From: DASZIT01 sp036268775
GTDB taxonomy: Bacteria > Actinomycetota > Acidimicrobiia > Acidimicrobiales > RAAP-2
Length of the DNA: 64,000 nucleotides
Assembly: GCA_036268775.1 (NCBI GenBank)
Contig: DATATM010000017.1
Span: 1 to 64,000 of the forward strand
Direction: 5' to 3'
Of the stretch, positions 18,302 through 25,875 are shown one piece after another. The translations under genes and the position numbers were made by a program. Position 1 is the stretch's first letter. The number at the start of each line of letters is the position of its first letter. The notes beneath the pieces are model-generated. The model ran no database searches. It was not told where the DNA came from and worked only from the letters and a program-made list of their open reading frames with translations.

Positions 18302-18832
18302 TCAGACCGGAAGCGGGTGCGAGGGAATGGTCAGCATCTGCCGCCACTCCCCCAGCCGGGCGGCGATCGCCGCCGGGGTCAGCCGGTAGGTTTCGGAAGC
18401 GCCGGCATCGGCGATGGCCCGCTGGGCGCTGTAGTGATGGGAGGCCGACCGGAAGAGCAGGCCCCGGGCTTCCACCAGGTCGTCGGGGGCACCGCCCAGG
18501 AAGCCCCAGAGGGTGAAGGCGAAGGTGAGGTCGTGGATCATCGGGGCCCGGCCGAACTTGGCCGCCCGCCGCATGGCCACCGCCGTACAGCCGGCGATGA
18601 CGTCGTCTACCGACTCGCCCTCGGCCAACTCCAGCCGGCCCTCGAACTGCCGGGCCAGCTTGAGGGCGAAACCCTGATCCGGACCGGGGGTCCCGAACAA
18701 CGGTCCCGACGGCGGGGTGGTCCCCCGCAACTCGGACGGCCGCGACTGGGTCCAGATCCCGGGGACGCGGAGCCGGTAGGTGGGGCGGACCTGGTCGGCC
18801 TCGACGATGGGCACAAAGCTGGGTTGGGTCAT
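18302..18832 (-). CDS. Conserved hypothetical protein
   Basis: 176 residues, cytoplasmic. It starts MTQPSFVPIVEADQVRPTYR and has a helical second half (DDVIAGCTAVAMRRAAKFGR; HDLTFAFTLWGFLGGAPDDL). No catalytic motif is recognised. It lies between cimA and the acyl-CoA dehydrogenase gene in the same direction, with gaps of 61 and 65 bases. It resembles uncharacterised actinobacterial proteins, but I cannot name a family. Confidence 0.6.
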   Translation of the reverse strand: MTQPSFVPIVEADQVRPTYRLRVPGIWTQSRPSELRGTTPPSGPLFGTPGPDQGFALKLARQFEGRLELAEGESVDDVIAGCTAVAMRRAAKFGRAPMIHDLTFAFTLWGFLGGAPDDLVEARGLLFRSASHHYSAQRAIADAGASETYRLTPAAIAARLGEWRQMLTIPSHPLPV

Positions 18833-18893
18833 GGGGTGGGGCTATCCGATCCTTGTCTCAGGCTGATCCTACGCCGGCCGATCCGGGACGTTC

Positions 18894-20648
18894 CTATCCG
18901 GTCGGAGCCCCGGCGACGTGGAGGAGACCGTAGACGATGGAGTCGGACAGGGCCTGCCAGGACGCCTCGATGATGTCCTCCGAGACCCCGATGGTGGTCC
19001 AGGTCTTGTCCCCGTCGGTGGAGTCGATGAGGACCCGGGTCACCGACCCGGTGCCCTTGGCCGAATCGAGCACCCGGACCCGGTAGTCGACCAGGTGGAT
19101 GTCGGACAGCGCCGGGTAGCGGGGCCCGATCGCTCCCCGGAGGGCCCCGTCGAGCGCGTTGACCGGCCCGTTCCCCTCCGCGGTGGCCACCACTCGGTCG
19201 TCGCCGACCCGGACCTTCACGGTGGCCTCGGTCGACCGTTTGATGGTGTGGTCGGCGATCACCCGGTACGACTCGAGATCGAAGAAGCTCTGCTCCCACC
19301 CCGTCGAGTTGCGGAGGAGCAACTCCAACGAGGCGTCGGCCACTTCGAAGTGGTACCCCTCGTGCTCGAGTCGCTTGAGGGAGTCGAGGACCGAGCCCAT
19401 GGCGTCGGAGTCGAGCTCCAGGCCCAGCTCCTCGGCTTTGAAGGCCAAGGTGGAACGCCCGGCCATCTCCGAGACCACGAACCGGGTCCCGTTGCCGACC
19501 AGCTCGGGCGAGATGTGCTCATAGGCATCGGAGCGCCGGGCGATGGCCGAGGTATGGAGCCCGGCCTTGTGGGCGAAGACCGATCCTCCGACAAACGGCT
19601 GTTGCGGGTTCGGGGCGATGTTCACCAGTTCGGCAATGTGGTGGGCCACCGGGGTCAGCCGCTCCAGGCGGTCGGCCGGGATGGTCTGGACCTTCAGCTT
19701 CAGCGTTAGGTCGGGGATGGTGGCGGAGAGGTCGGTGTTGCCCGCCCGCTCTCCATAGCCGTTGACGCAGCCTTGGACATGGGTCGCCCCCACCCCGACC
19801 GCCGCCAGCGAGTTGGCCACCGCACACCCGCTGTCGTTGTGGAAGTGGACGCCGACCTGCGTCTCGAAGCCCCCGAAGACGGTGGCCACGATCCGTTCCA
19901 CCTCGTGGGGCAAAGTGCCGCCGTTGGTGTCGCAGAGGACCAGGGTCTCCGCCCCTGCCTCTTCCGCCGCCCGCAGGATCCGGGTGGTGAACTCCGGGTT
20001 GGCCTTGTAGCCGTCGAAGAAGTGTTCGGCGTCGAGGAACACCCGGAGGTCGTTGGCCCGGAGGAACTCCACCGAGTCCGCCACCATCGCCACCGCCTCG
20101 TCGAGGGAGGTCCGGAGCGCGTCGACCACGTGCATCTCCGATGACTTGGCCACGATGCAGACCGCCGGGGTCTGGGCCTTCACCAGGTGCCGCAGGGTGT
20201 CGTCGTCCTCGGCTTTTACCCCCGCCCGGCGGGTCGACCCGAAGGCGACCAGAGTGGCGGTGGAAAGGGAGAGCTCGGCCGGGGCCCGGGCGAAGAACTC
20301 CTCATCTTTCGGGTTGGCCCCCGGCCAGCCACCCTCGATGAAGGTGACCCCCAGGTGGTCGAGTTGTTCGGCGACCCGCAACTTGTCGTCGACGGTGAGC
20401 GACAGCCCCTCCTGCTGGGACCCGTCCCGCAACGTGGTGTCGAACACGTCGACGGCGGTCGGCATCGACGGCAGCTCGAACTGGTGGCCACCTCCCTCCA
20501 CCGGTACCTCGGCCCCGTCCGCCTCCGGGGGGCGTTCCTTCTCGTGGGCGTGGGCCTGCTGGCCGGCGGTCAGCGGGTGGGAGTGGCGATGCCCGTGGCC
20601 GTGACTGTGCTGGGGCCCGTCGTTGAGGGTCGGACCGTCATTCGACAT
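18894..20648 (-). CDS. cimA: Citramalate synthase with His-rich N-terminal extension
   Basis: 584 residues. Condenses pyruvate with acetyl-CoA to (R)-citramalate, the first step of the threonine-independent isoleucine route. The catalytic barrel opens with DVFDTTLRDGSQQEGLSL (Arg74, Asp75) and contains HFHNDSGCAVANS and HVQGCVNGYGERAGN. The LeuA-type C-terminal regulatory domain follows from about residue 440. Residues 14-35 hold eight histidines (HSHGHGHRHSH, then AHAH), absent from ordinary CimA. The start is the ATG inside the end of ilvE (11-base overlap). The chain matches the TIGR00977 type better than isopropylmalate synthase. Confidence 0.9.
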   Translation of the reverse strand: MSNDGPTLNDGPQHSHGHGHRHSHPLTAGQQAHAHEKERPPEADGAEVPVEGGGHQFELPSMPTAVDVFDTTLRDGSQQEGLSLTVDDKLRVAEQLDHLGVTFIEGGWPGANPKDEEFFARAPAELSLSTATLVAFGSTRRAGVKAEDDDTLRHLVKAQTPAVCIVAKSSEMHVVDALRTSLDEAVAMVADSVEFLRANDLRVFLDAEHFFDGYKANPEFTTRILRAAEEAGAETLVLCDTNGGTLPHEVERIVATVFGGFETQVGVHFHNDSGCAVANSLAAVGVGATHVQGCVNGYGERAGNTDLSATIPDLTLKLKVQTIPADRLERLTPVAHHIAELVNIAPNPQQPFVGGSVFAHKAGLHTSAIARRSDAYEHISPELVGNGTRFVVSEMAGRSTLAFKAEELGLELDSDAMGSVLDSLKRLEHEGYHFEVADASLELLLRNSTGWEQSFFDLESYRVIADHTIKRSTEATVKVRVGDDRVVATAEGNGPVNALDGALRGAIGPRYPALSDIHLVDYRVRVLDSAKGTGSVTRVLIDSTDGDKTWTTIGVSEDIIEASWQALSDSIVYGLLHVAGAPTG

Positions 20649-21567
20649 AGTCCAGCCAATCCTTGTAGCGGTCGATCTCACCCCTCACCGCGGCAAAGTA
20701 GGTCTGCTGCAGCTGCTGGGTGATGGGTCCCGGCTTCCCGGTTCCCACCTGGCGGTCGTCCACCGACCGGATCGGCACCACCTCGGCGGCCGTCCCGGTG
20801 AGGAACGCCTCGTCGGCGGCATAGAGGTCGGTCCGGATCATCTGTTCGTAGACGACGTCGTAGCCGAGGTCTCGGGCGATGGTCTCCACCGACAGCTGGG
20901 TGATGCCCGCCAACGCCCCGGAGTCGGAGGTCGGGGGGGTGACCAGCCGTCCGTCACGGACGATGAAGATGTTCTCCCCGGTGCACTCGCTGACGTTGCC
21001 GTCCGGCGACAGCAGGATGGCTTCGTCGTAGCCGGCCCGGAGGGCCTCCACTTTGGCCAGCGATGAGTTCACGTACATGCCGGTGCCCTTGGCCGCGGTC
21101 GGCACCGCGTTGGGGTCGTGGCGGCGCCAGGAGCTGATCTTGGTCGACACCCCGTTGGCCACTCCCTCCTCGCCCAGGTAGGTGCCCCACGGCCAGGCAG
21201 CGATGGAGACGTTGACCGGGCAGGGAATCGGGTTCAACCCCATCTCGCCATAGCCGAGGTAGACCAGCGGGCGGATGTAGCAACCGTCGTCGAGCCCATT
21301 GACCCGGACCAGGGAGGTGGTGGCCGACACCAGGTCGTCGACGGTGTAGGGGATCTCGATCATGAAGACCTTGGCCGAGGTGAACAACCGTTTGATGTGG
21401 TCCCGTAGCCGGAAGACGGCCACCCCGTTGGGGGTCGGGTAGGCCCGGATGCCCTCGAAGACGCCGGAGCCGTAGTGCATGGTGTGGGTGAGCACATGGA
21501 CGGTGGCGTCGGCCCAATCCACCATCTCTCCGTCCATCCAGATCTTGTCAGTCGGGGTTATCGGCAC
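20638..21567 (-). CDS. ilvE: Branched-chain amino acid aminotransferase
   Basis: 309 residues. A fold-type IV PLP enzyme catalysing the last step of Ile, Leu and Val synthesis. HTMHYGSGVFEGIRAY lies at the N-terminus. Lys160, in PTAAKGTGMYVNS, is the expected Schiff-base lysine, and GNVSECTGENIF follows. Three bases separate it from leuB upstream, and cimA starts inside its end, so all three are one transcript behind the attenuator at 22669-22771. Confidence 0.95.
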   Translation of the reverse strand: MPITPTDKIWMDGEMVDWADATVHVLTHTMHYGSGVFEGIRAYPTPNGVAVFRLRDHIKRLFTSAKVFMIEIPYTVDDLVSATTSLVRVNGLDDGCYIRPLVYLGYGEMGLNPIPCPVNVSIAAWPWGTYLGEEGVANGVSTKISSWRRHDPNAVPTAAKGTGMYVNSSLAKVEALRAGYDEAILLSPDGNVSECTGENIFIVRDGRLVTPPTSDSGALAGITQLSVETIARDLGYDVVYEQMIRTDLYAADEAFLTGTAAEVVPIRSVDDRQVGTGKPGPITQQLQQTYFAAVRGEIDRYKDWLDYVE

Positions 21568-21570
21568 GGC

Positions 21571-22590
21571 TTACAGCCTTTCTGCGATGGCGTCGCCAAT
21601 GGCGGCGGTAGAGAGTTGCGGGTCGGGGGTTGAAGCAATGAACTCCTGCACCGCCTTGGTGACCCGCTCGGCGGCGGCCACCTCTCCCAGGTGGTCAAGC
21701 ATAAGCGCCCCCGACCGGATGGCGGCGGCAGGGTTGGCCTGGCCGGTGCCGGCGATGTCGTGGGCGGCGCCGTGGACAGGCTCGAACAGCGACGGTCCGG
21801 TGCGGGCCGGATTGAGGTTGGCCGAGGCGGCGTACCCGATCCCTCCGGCGATGGCGCCGGCCAGGTCGGTGATGATGTCGCCGAAGAGATTGTCGGTGAC
21901 GATCACGTCGTAGCGCCCGGGATTCTCCACCAGGTAGATACAGGTGGCATCGACATGGTTGTAGTCGTGCGCCACGTCGGGGTAGTCGGGGGCGACCTCT
22001 TGCACCGTCCGGTTCCACAGGTCGCCGGCGAAGGTGAGCACGTTGGTCTTGTGCACCAGGGTCAGCTGGCGGCGCGGTCGTTTCGACGCCAACTCGAAGG
22101 CGAATCGAGCGCACCGCTCCACCCCTTGCCGGGTGTTGACCGAGCCCTGGGTGGCCACCTCGAACGGGGTCCCCTTGCGCAGGAACCCGCCTTCCCCGGC
22201 GTAGGTCCCCTCGGTGTTCTCCCGGATGACGATGAAATCGCAGTCGGGGGCGGGGGCGCCGGGGACCCCGGTGAACGGCCGCAGGTTGATGTAGAGGTCG
22301 AGGTCGAACCGGAGCCGGAGGAGCAGCCCGCGCTCCAGGGTTCCGGGAGGCACGTCGGTCGATCCCACCGGAGGCCCGATGGCCCCGAGGAGGATGGCGT
22401 CCTGGTGACGCAACTCCTCGAGGACGTTGTCCGGCAACACGTCCCCGGTGCGGAGGAACCGGTCGGCGCCCAGGTCGTAGTCGGTGGTGTCCAGCGACAC
22501 CCCGGCGGCATTGATCACTTTCAGCGCTTCGGCTACCACCTCCGGGCCGATCCCGTCGCCCCCGATAACGCCAACCTTGTACGTGCTCAC
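21571..22590 (-). CDS. leuB: 3-isopropylmalate (or 3-methylmalate) dehydrogenase
   Basis: 339 residues from a GTG. A beta-decarboxylating dehydrogenase: DGIGPEV near the start, VIRENTEGTYAGEGG, and the metal/NAD region VTDNLFGDIITDLAGAIAGGIGY. Together with CimA it could oxidise 3-methylmalate in the citramalate route as well as 3-isopropylmalate for leucine. It is the first structural gene after the leader-peptide attenuator. A further CTGGGC/GCCCAG hairpin (22617-22635) lies between terminator and start codon. Confidence 0.92.
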   Translation of the reverse strand: MSTYKVGVIGGDGIGPEVVAEALKVINAAGVSLDTTDYDLGADRFLRTGDVLPDNVLEELRHQDAILLGAIGPPVGSTDVPPGTLERGLLLRLRFDLDLYINLRPFTGVPGAPAPDCDFIVIRENTEGTYAGEGGFLRKGTPFEVATQGSVNTRQGVERCARFAFELASKRPRRQLTLVHKTNVLTFAGDLWNRTVQEVAPDYPDVAHDYNHVDATCIYLVENPGRYDVIVTDNLFGDIITDLAGAIAGGIGYAASANLNPARTGPSLFEPVHGAAHDIAGTGQANPAAAIRSGALMLDHLGEVAAAERVTKAVQEFIASTPDPQLSTAAIGDAIAERL

Positions 22591-22668
22591 CCTGTCATCC
22601 GATCTTTCGCTGCTGCCTGGGCTGTCCGTGCCCAGACACTGTCTGTCCCATCAAGAAGAAGTGAAATT

Positions 22669-22693
22669 GAAAAACCGCCCACCAAGTGGACGG
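22669..22693 (-). terminator. Attenuator terminator upstream of leuB-ilvE-cimA
   Basis: Read on the minus strand: CCGTCCACTTGGTGGGCGG (22693-22675) forms an 8-base-pair stem with one G-U pair and a three-base loop, followed at once by TTTTTC. This is the clearest intrinsic terminator in the window. It lies 79 bases before the leuB start, so it would stop transcription before the operon unless an alternative hairpin forms. It is the 3:4 stem of the attenuator. Confidence 0.85.
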
Positions 22694-22723
22694 CCGAGAG
22701 CCACACACCGATTCGGTATGTGG
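22694..22723 (-). promoter_or_regulatory. Pause hairpin (1:2) and antiterminator (2:3) of the attenuator
   Basis: Immediately after the leader stop codon, CCACATACC GAATC GGTGTGTGG (22723-22701) forms a nine-pair stem (1:2). Its second arm can instead pair with the first arm of the terminator (GTGTGTGG with CCGTCCAC, seven of eight positions including wobbles) across the seven-base loop CTCTCGG at 22700-22694 (2:3). A ribosome stalled on the leader's Ile codons would cover arm 1 and favour 2:3, letting transcription proceed into leuB. Confidence 0.8.
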
Positions 22724-22771
22724 CTAGTCGATAATAATTACGTAGAAGCGATAGGCCGCGCGGTTCGACAT
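22724..22771 (-). CDS. Ile/Val leader peptide of the leuB-ilvE-cimA attenuator
   Basis: A 15-residue frame, MSNRAAYRFYVIIID, then TAG. Codons 11-14 are GTA ATT ATT ATC, with A/T third bases in three of four, rare in this GC-rich sequence and suited to ribosome stalling when charged tRNA-Ile (or tRNA-Val) is scarce. GAGGG lies upstream within a small GGGAC/GTCCC inverted repeat (22773-22786). The stop codon directly abuts arm 1 of the pause hairpin. The whole layout matches classical ilv/leu attenuators. The promoter is not resolved and may lie inside the end of tsaC, 34 bases upstream. Confidence 0.82.
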   Translation of the reverse strand: MSNRAAYRFYVIIID

Positions 22772-22804
22772 CGGGACTAGTGTCCCTCGCCCACGCCGGC
22801 CGAG

Positions 22805-23443
22805 TCAACCCAGGGCCTCCGGAGGCTGCATCGGGCCGCTCCAGGGGATCCCTCCCCGGCGAAGGCACCACACCTCCTCCCCCCGGCACGCCACCACCGT
22901 CGAGGGGACCCCGTCGCACACCCCGCCGTCCACCACCGCCGAGAGCCGGTCGTCGACCGAGAAGACGGCAATGACCTCCTGGGCCAAGGTCGCCGGCGGC
23001 TTGCCGTGCCGGTTGGCGCTGGTGACGGCCAACGGCCCGACCGCGGTGCAGAGAGCCCGGACCACCGGATGATCGGGCCACCGGACCCCGACGGTCCCCT
23101 GAGCTTCGGGTGGCCCCCCGAGGTCGGCATCGAAGCCAACGGCTCTCGGCACCACCAGGGTGAGCGGGCCCGGCCAGAACCGATCGGCGAGCCCCTGGGC
23201 CGCCGGCTCCAGCAGGCCGGCCACCACTTCGACCTGGTTCCGGCCGGCCACCAGCATCGGGAGGGCGACTTCGCCGGGGCGGCGCTTGAGGGCGAAGATC
23301 CGGTCCACCCCTTCCGGCTGTCTCGGGTCGACGGCCAGCCCGTAGACGGTGTCGGTGGGGATCGCCACCACCATCCCGGCCGCCAACTGCCGGACCGCCT
23401 CCTCCACCTCGACCGGGTCATCGGCATCCAGGCGCACCACCAT
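22805..23443 (-). CDS. tsaC: L-threonylcarbamoyladenylate synthase
   Basis: 212 residues. YrdC/Sua5 domain making threonylcarbamoyl-AMP for the t6A modification of ANN-decoding tRNAs. AIPTDTVYGLAVD, KRRPGEVALPMLV, WPGPLTLVVP and TSAN motifs are present. It lacks the extra C-terminal Sua5 domain. The start at 23443, two bases after prmC ends, gives the usual length; a longer frame would overlap prmC widely. It closes the prfA-prmC-tsaC operon that is standard in Actinobacteria. Confidence 0.92.
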   Translation of the reverse strand: MVVRLDADDPVEVEEAVRQLAAGMVVAIPTDTVYGLAVDPRQPEGVDRIFALKRRPGEVALPMLVAGRNQVEVVAGLLEPAAQGLADRFWPGPLTLVVPRAVGFDADLGGPPEAQGTVGVRWPDHPVVRALCTAVGPLAVTSANRHGKPPATLAQEVIAVFSVDDRLSAVVDGGVCDGVPSTVVACRGEEVWCLRRGGIPWSGPMQPPEALG

Positions 23444-23445
23444 GG

Positions 23446-24387
23446 TCAGCGCCGGGCCACCAACATCCGGAGCTGACCGGCCAGGTCCCGCTCGGTGCTC
23501 ACCGGGCGGAATCCGGCCCGTCGGGCCGCGTCGATGGAGGCGTCGGCCTGCCCCGGGGCGATCTCCACCACCAGGGCGCCCCCGGGTCGGAGCCATCGGG
23601 GAGCTTCGGCCACGATCGTCTCGATGTCGGCCATCCCCCCGACCCCGCCGGATCCGGCCGCGGCCACCAGCGCCCCCCGCGGCTCCCAGTCCCGGACCCC
23701 GGGATCCAGTTCGGCATACTCCGACTCCGCCACGTAGGGCGGATTGGCCGCGATCAGGTCAACCCGTCCCTCCAGCCCGTCCGGGAGGGCAGCGAACCAC
23801 GAGCCCTCGGCCAGCTGCACCCGGGAGCCGGCACCGGCACCGCCGCCAACACCGGTCTCGCCGGAAGCCAGGAGAGCGAGGTTCTGCGCCGCCACCGCCA
23901 GCGCGTCGGCCGAGACGTCGGTCGCCCACACCTCGAGGTCGGGGAACCGCCGGCCGCCCTCGATGGCCAAGGCCAGGGCGATGGCCCCCGACCCGGTGCC
24001 CAGATCCACCGCCACCGGCGAGGGACCGGGCTCCGCCTGGCCGACGATCCGGGACAATTCCGCCAACGCCACCTCGACCACCTGCTCGGTCTCCGGCCGG
24101 GGGATCAGGACCCGAGGATCGACGGTCAGCTCCAAGGAGCGGAAGGGCCACCGGCCCAACACGTACTGCAGTGGTTCGCCGGCCATCCGCCGGGCGACCA
24201 GGGCCTCCACCTGTCGGCTCAACTCATCCGCCGACGCCGACTCGGCCCGGTGTGCCTCCACGTGTTCGAGGATCCAGCGCGCCTCTCGCGCCGATCCCAG
24301 CCGGTCCGCCGTCGAGCCCAGCAGGGCATCTCGACGGGCAACCCCATCGGTGATTCCGGATTGGTCGGGGGCCTCGACCGCCGACAC
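23446..24387 (-). CDS. prmC: Peptide chain release factor N5-glutamine methyltransferase
   Basis: 313 residues from a GTG one base after prfA ends. Methylates the glutamine of the GGQ loop of release factors. SAM motif VAVDLGTGSGAIALALA and substrate motif NPPYV are clear, preceded by the helical N-terminal domain with RMAGEPLQYVLGRWPF. A Gly/Ala-rich insertion (GVGGGAGAGS) in the middle is probably a surface loop. Its target gene prfA is directly upstream. Confidence 0.94.
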   Translation of the reverse strand: MSAVEAPDQSGITDGVARRDALLGSTADRLGSAREARWILEHVEAHRAESASADELSRQVEALVARRMAGEPLQYVLGRWPFRSLELTVDPRVLIPRPETEQVVEVALAELSRIVGQAEPGPSPVAVDLGTGSGAIALALAIEGGRRFPDLEVWATDVSADALAVAAQNLALLASGETGVGGGAGAGSRVQLAEGSWFAALPDGLEGRVDLIAANPPYVAESEYAELDPGVRDWEPRGALVAAAGSGGVGGMADIETIVAEAPRWLRPGGALVVEIAPGQADASIDAARRAGFRPVSTERDLAGQLRMLVARR

Positions 24388-24388
24388 G

Positions 24389-25453
24389 TCAGCCCTCGGC
24401 CAGCTGGCGGGCCCGCTTGTCGGCCATCAGCGCGTCGGTGAGGTCATCCAGGTCGCCCATCAGAATGCGGTCCAGCTTGTGGAGGGTGAGATGGATGCGG
24501 TGGTCGGTGACCCGGTTCTCCTTGTAGTTGTAGGTCCGGATCTTCTCCGAGCGGCCTCCCCCACCGACCTGGCTGCGGCGGGCCGCCGACAACTCCGCCG
24601 CCTGGCGATCCTGTTCGGCCTTGAGCAGCCGGGAGCGCAACACGATCATCGCCTTGGCCCGGTTCTGGATCTGGCTCTTCTCATCCTGCATGGCGACCAC
24701 GATGCCGGTGGGGAGGTGGGTGATGCGCACCGCCGAGTCGGTGGTGTTGACCGATTGCCCGCCGGGCCCCGTCGAGCGGTAAACGTCGATCTTCAGATCA
24801 CTGGGGTCGATGGCCACATCGACCTCCTTGGCTTCCGGCAGGACGGCCACCGCCGCCGCCGAGGTGTGGATCCGGCCTTGGGACTCGGTCACCGGCACCC
24901 GCTGCACCCGGTGGGGGCCGCCCTCGTGCTCCAGACGCTGCCAGGCGCCCTCCCCCTTGACCAGGAAGGTGACCTCGTTCAATCCCTCCCGTTCGGAAGG
25001 GCTCGACGACAGGACCTCGACCTTCCAGCCCTTGGCGGCGGCATACCGGGTGTACATGTCGAAGAGGTCCTTGGCGAAGAGGTTCGCCTCCTCCCCTCCC
25101 TCGGTACCGCGTATCTCCATGATCACGTTCCGCCCGGCGTTGGGGTCCTTAGGCAGGAGTTGGAGCCGAAGTTCCTCTTCGAGCCGGCTGATGTCGCCTT
25201 CAGCCCGCTCCACCTCGGCCCGGGCCAGGTCCCGCTCGTCACCGGCGGAGTCCGACACCATCTCCCGGGCGGTGGCCAGATCGGATTCCGCCACCTGAAG
25301 GCTCCGCCAGATCCCGACCACCTCTTCGAGCTCCTTGTGGCGGCGGGACACGTCCCGCAGACGCCGCGGGTCGGCCGAGACGTTCGGATCGTTCAGCTCC
25401 ACGACCACCGTCTCGTACTCACGCTCGAGCTCGTTGAGGCGGTCGTTCAGCAC
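24389..25453 (-). CDS. prfA: Peptide chain release factor 1
   Basis: 354 residues from a GTG. Class I release factor for UAA/UAG. The tripeptide anticodon PVT lies in VPVTESQGRIHTS, which marks RF1 rather than RF2. The GGQ loop is in YRSTGPGGQSVNTTDSA. Followed by prmC with one base between and preceded by rpmE across about 100 bases. Confidence 0.96.
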   Translation of the reverse strand: MLNDRLNELEREYETVVVELNDPNVSADPRRLRDVSRRHKELEEVVGIWRSLQVAESDLATAREMVSDSAGDERDLARAEVERAEGDISRLEEELRLQLLPKDPNAGRNVIMEIRGTEGGEEANLFAKDLFDMYTRYAAAKGWKVEVLSSSPSEREGLNEVTFLVKGEGAWQRLEHEGGPHRVQRVPVTESQGRIHTSAAAVAVLPEAKEVDVAIDPSDLKIDVYRSTGPGGQSVNTTDSAVRITHLPTGIVVAMQDEKSQIQNRAKAMIVLRSRLLKAEQDRQAAELSAARRSQVGGGGRSEKIRTYNYKENRVTDHRIHLTLHKLDRILMGDLDDLTDALMADKRARQLAEG

Positions 25454-25553
25454 GGCCCAAGGGTAGTGGCCGGCGCTACCGCTGCCGCACGCACTGGGGT
25501 CAAAGGTGAAGGTGGCCGGTCACCGCTGAGGTGGCCAGGCCCGGCCTTCGTTT

Positions 25554-25790
25554 TCAGGAGGCCGACGGCCCCGACGGCTTCTTCCGCGCCCCCGACTTGG
25601 CGTAACGCTTCTGGAAGCGCTCCACCCGGCCACCGGAGTCGACCAGCTTCTGCTTGCCGGTGAAGAACGGGTGGCACTCGTTGCACAGCTCGAGATGGAT
25701 GTCGTCCTTGGTGGACCGGGTCGTGAAGGTATTGCCGCAGGAACATCGCACGGTGGCTTCGATGTACTTGGGATGGATGTCGGTTTTCAT
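25554..25790 (-). CDS. rpmE: Ribosomal protein bL31, zinc-binding form
   Basis: 78 residues. The zinc ribbon is intact: Cys16 and Cys18 (CSCGN) with Cys36 and Cys39 (CNECHPF), the C+ form used when zinc is sufficient. GGAGA precedes the ATG at 25790, which fixes the start inside a longer open frame. The C-terminal tail ARKKPSGPSAS is typical of actinobacterial L31. It lies between rho and prfA, as in other Actinobacteria. Confidence 0.96.
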   Translation of the reverse strand: MKTDIHPKYIEATVRCSCGNTFTTRSTKDDIHLELCNECHPFFTGKQKLVDSGGRVERFQKRYAKSGARKKPSGPSAS

Positions 25791-25875
25791 TGAATTCTCC
25801 GTGGTGGTGAGTGCGAGACCGGACCCGCCGGGCCTTCGCGGCCAGTGGATTATACCGGTTTGAGAGCGGTCCGGA

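Noticed and set aside
25454..25553. Possible terminator after rpmE
   Set aside because: GC-rich inverted pieces exist, but there is no convincing stem and no T tract.
23349..25663. Large plus-strand frames over the prfA-prmC-tsaC region
   Set aside because: All are shadows of well-identified minus-strand translation genes.
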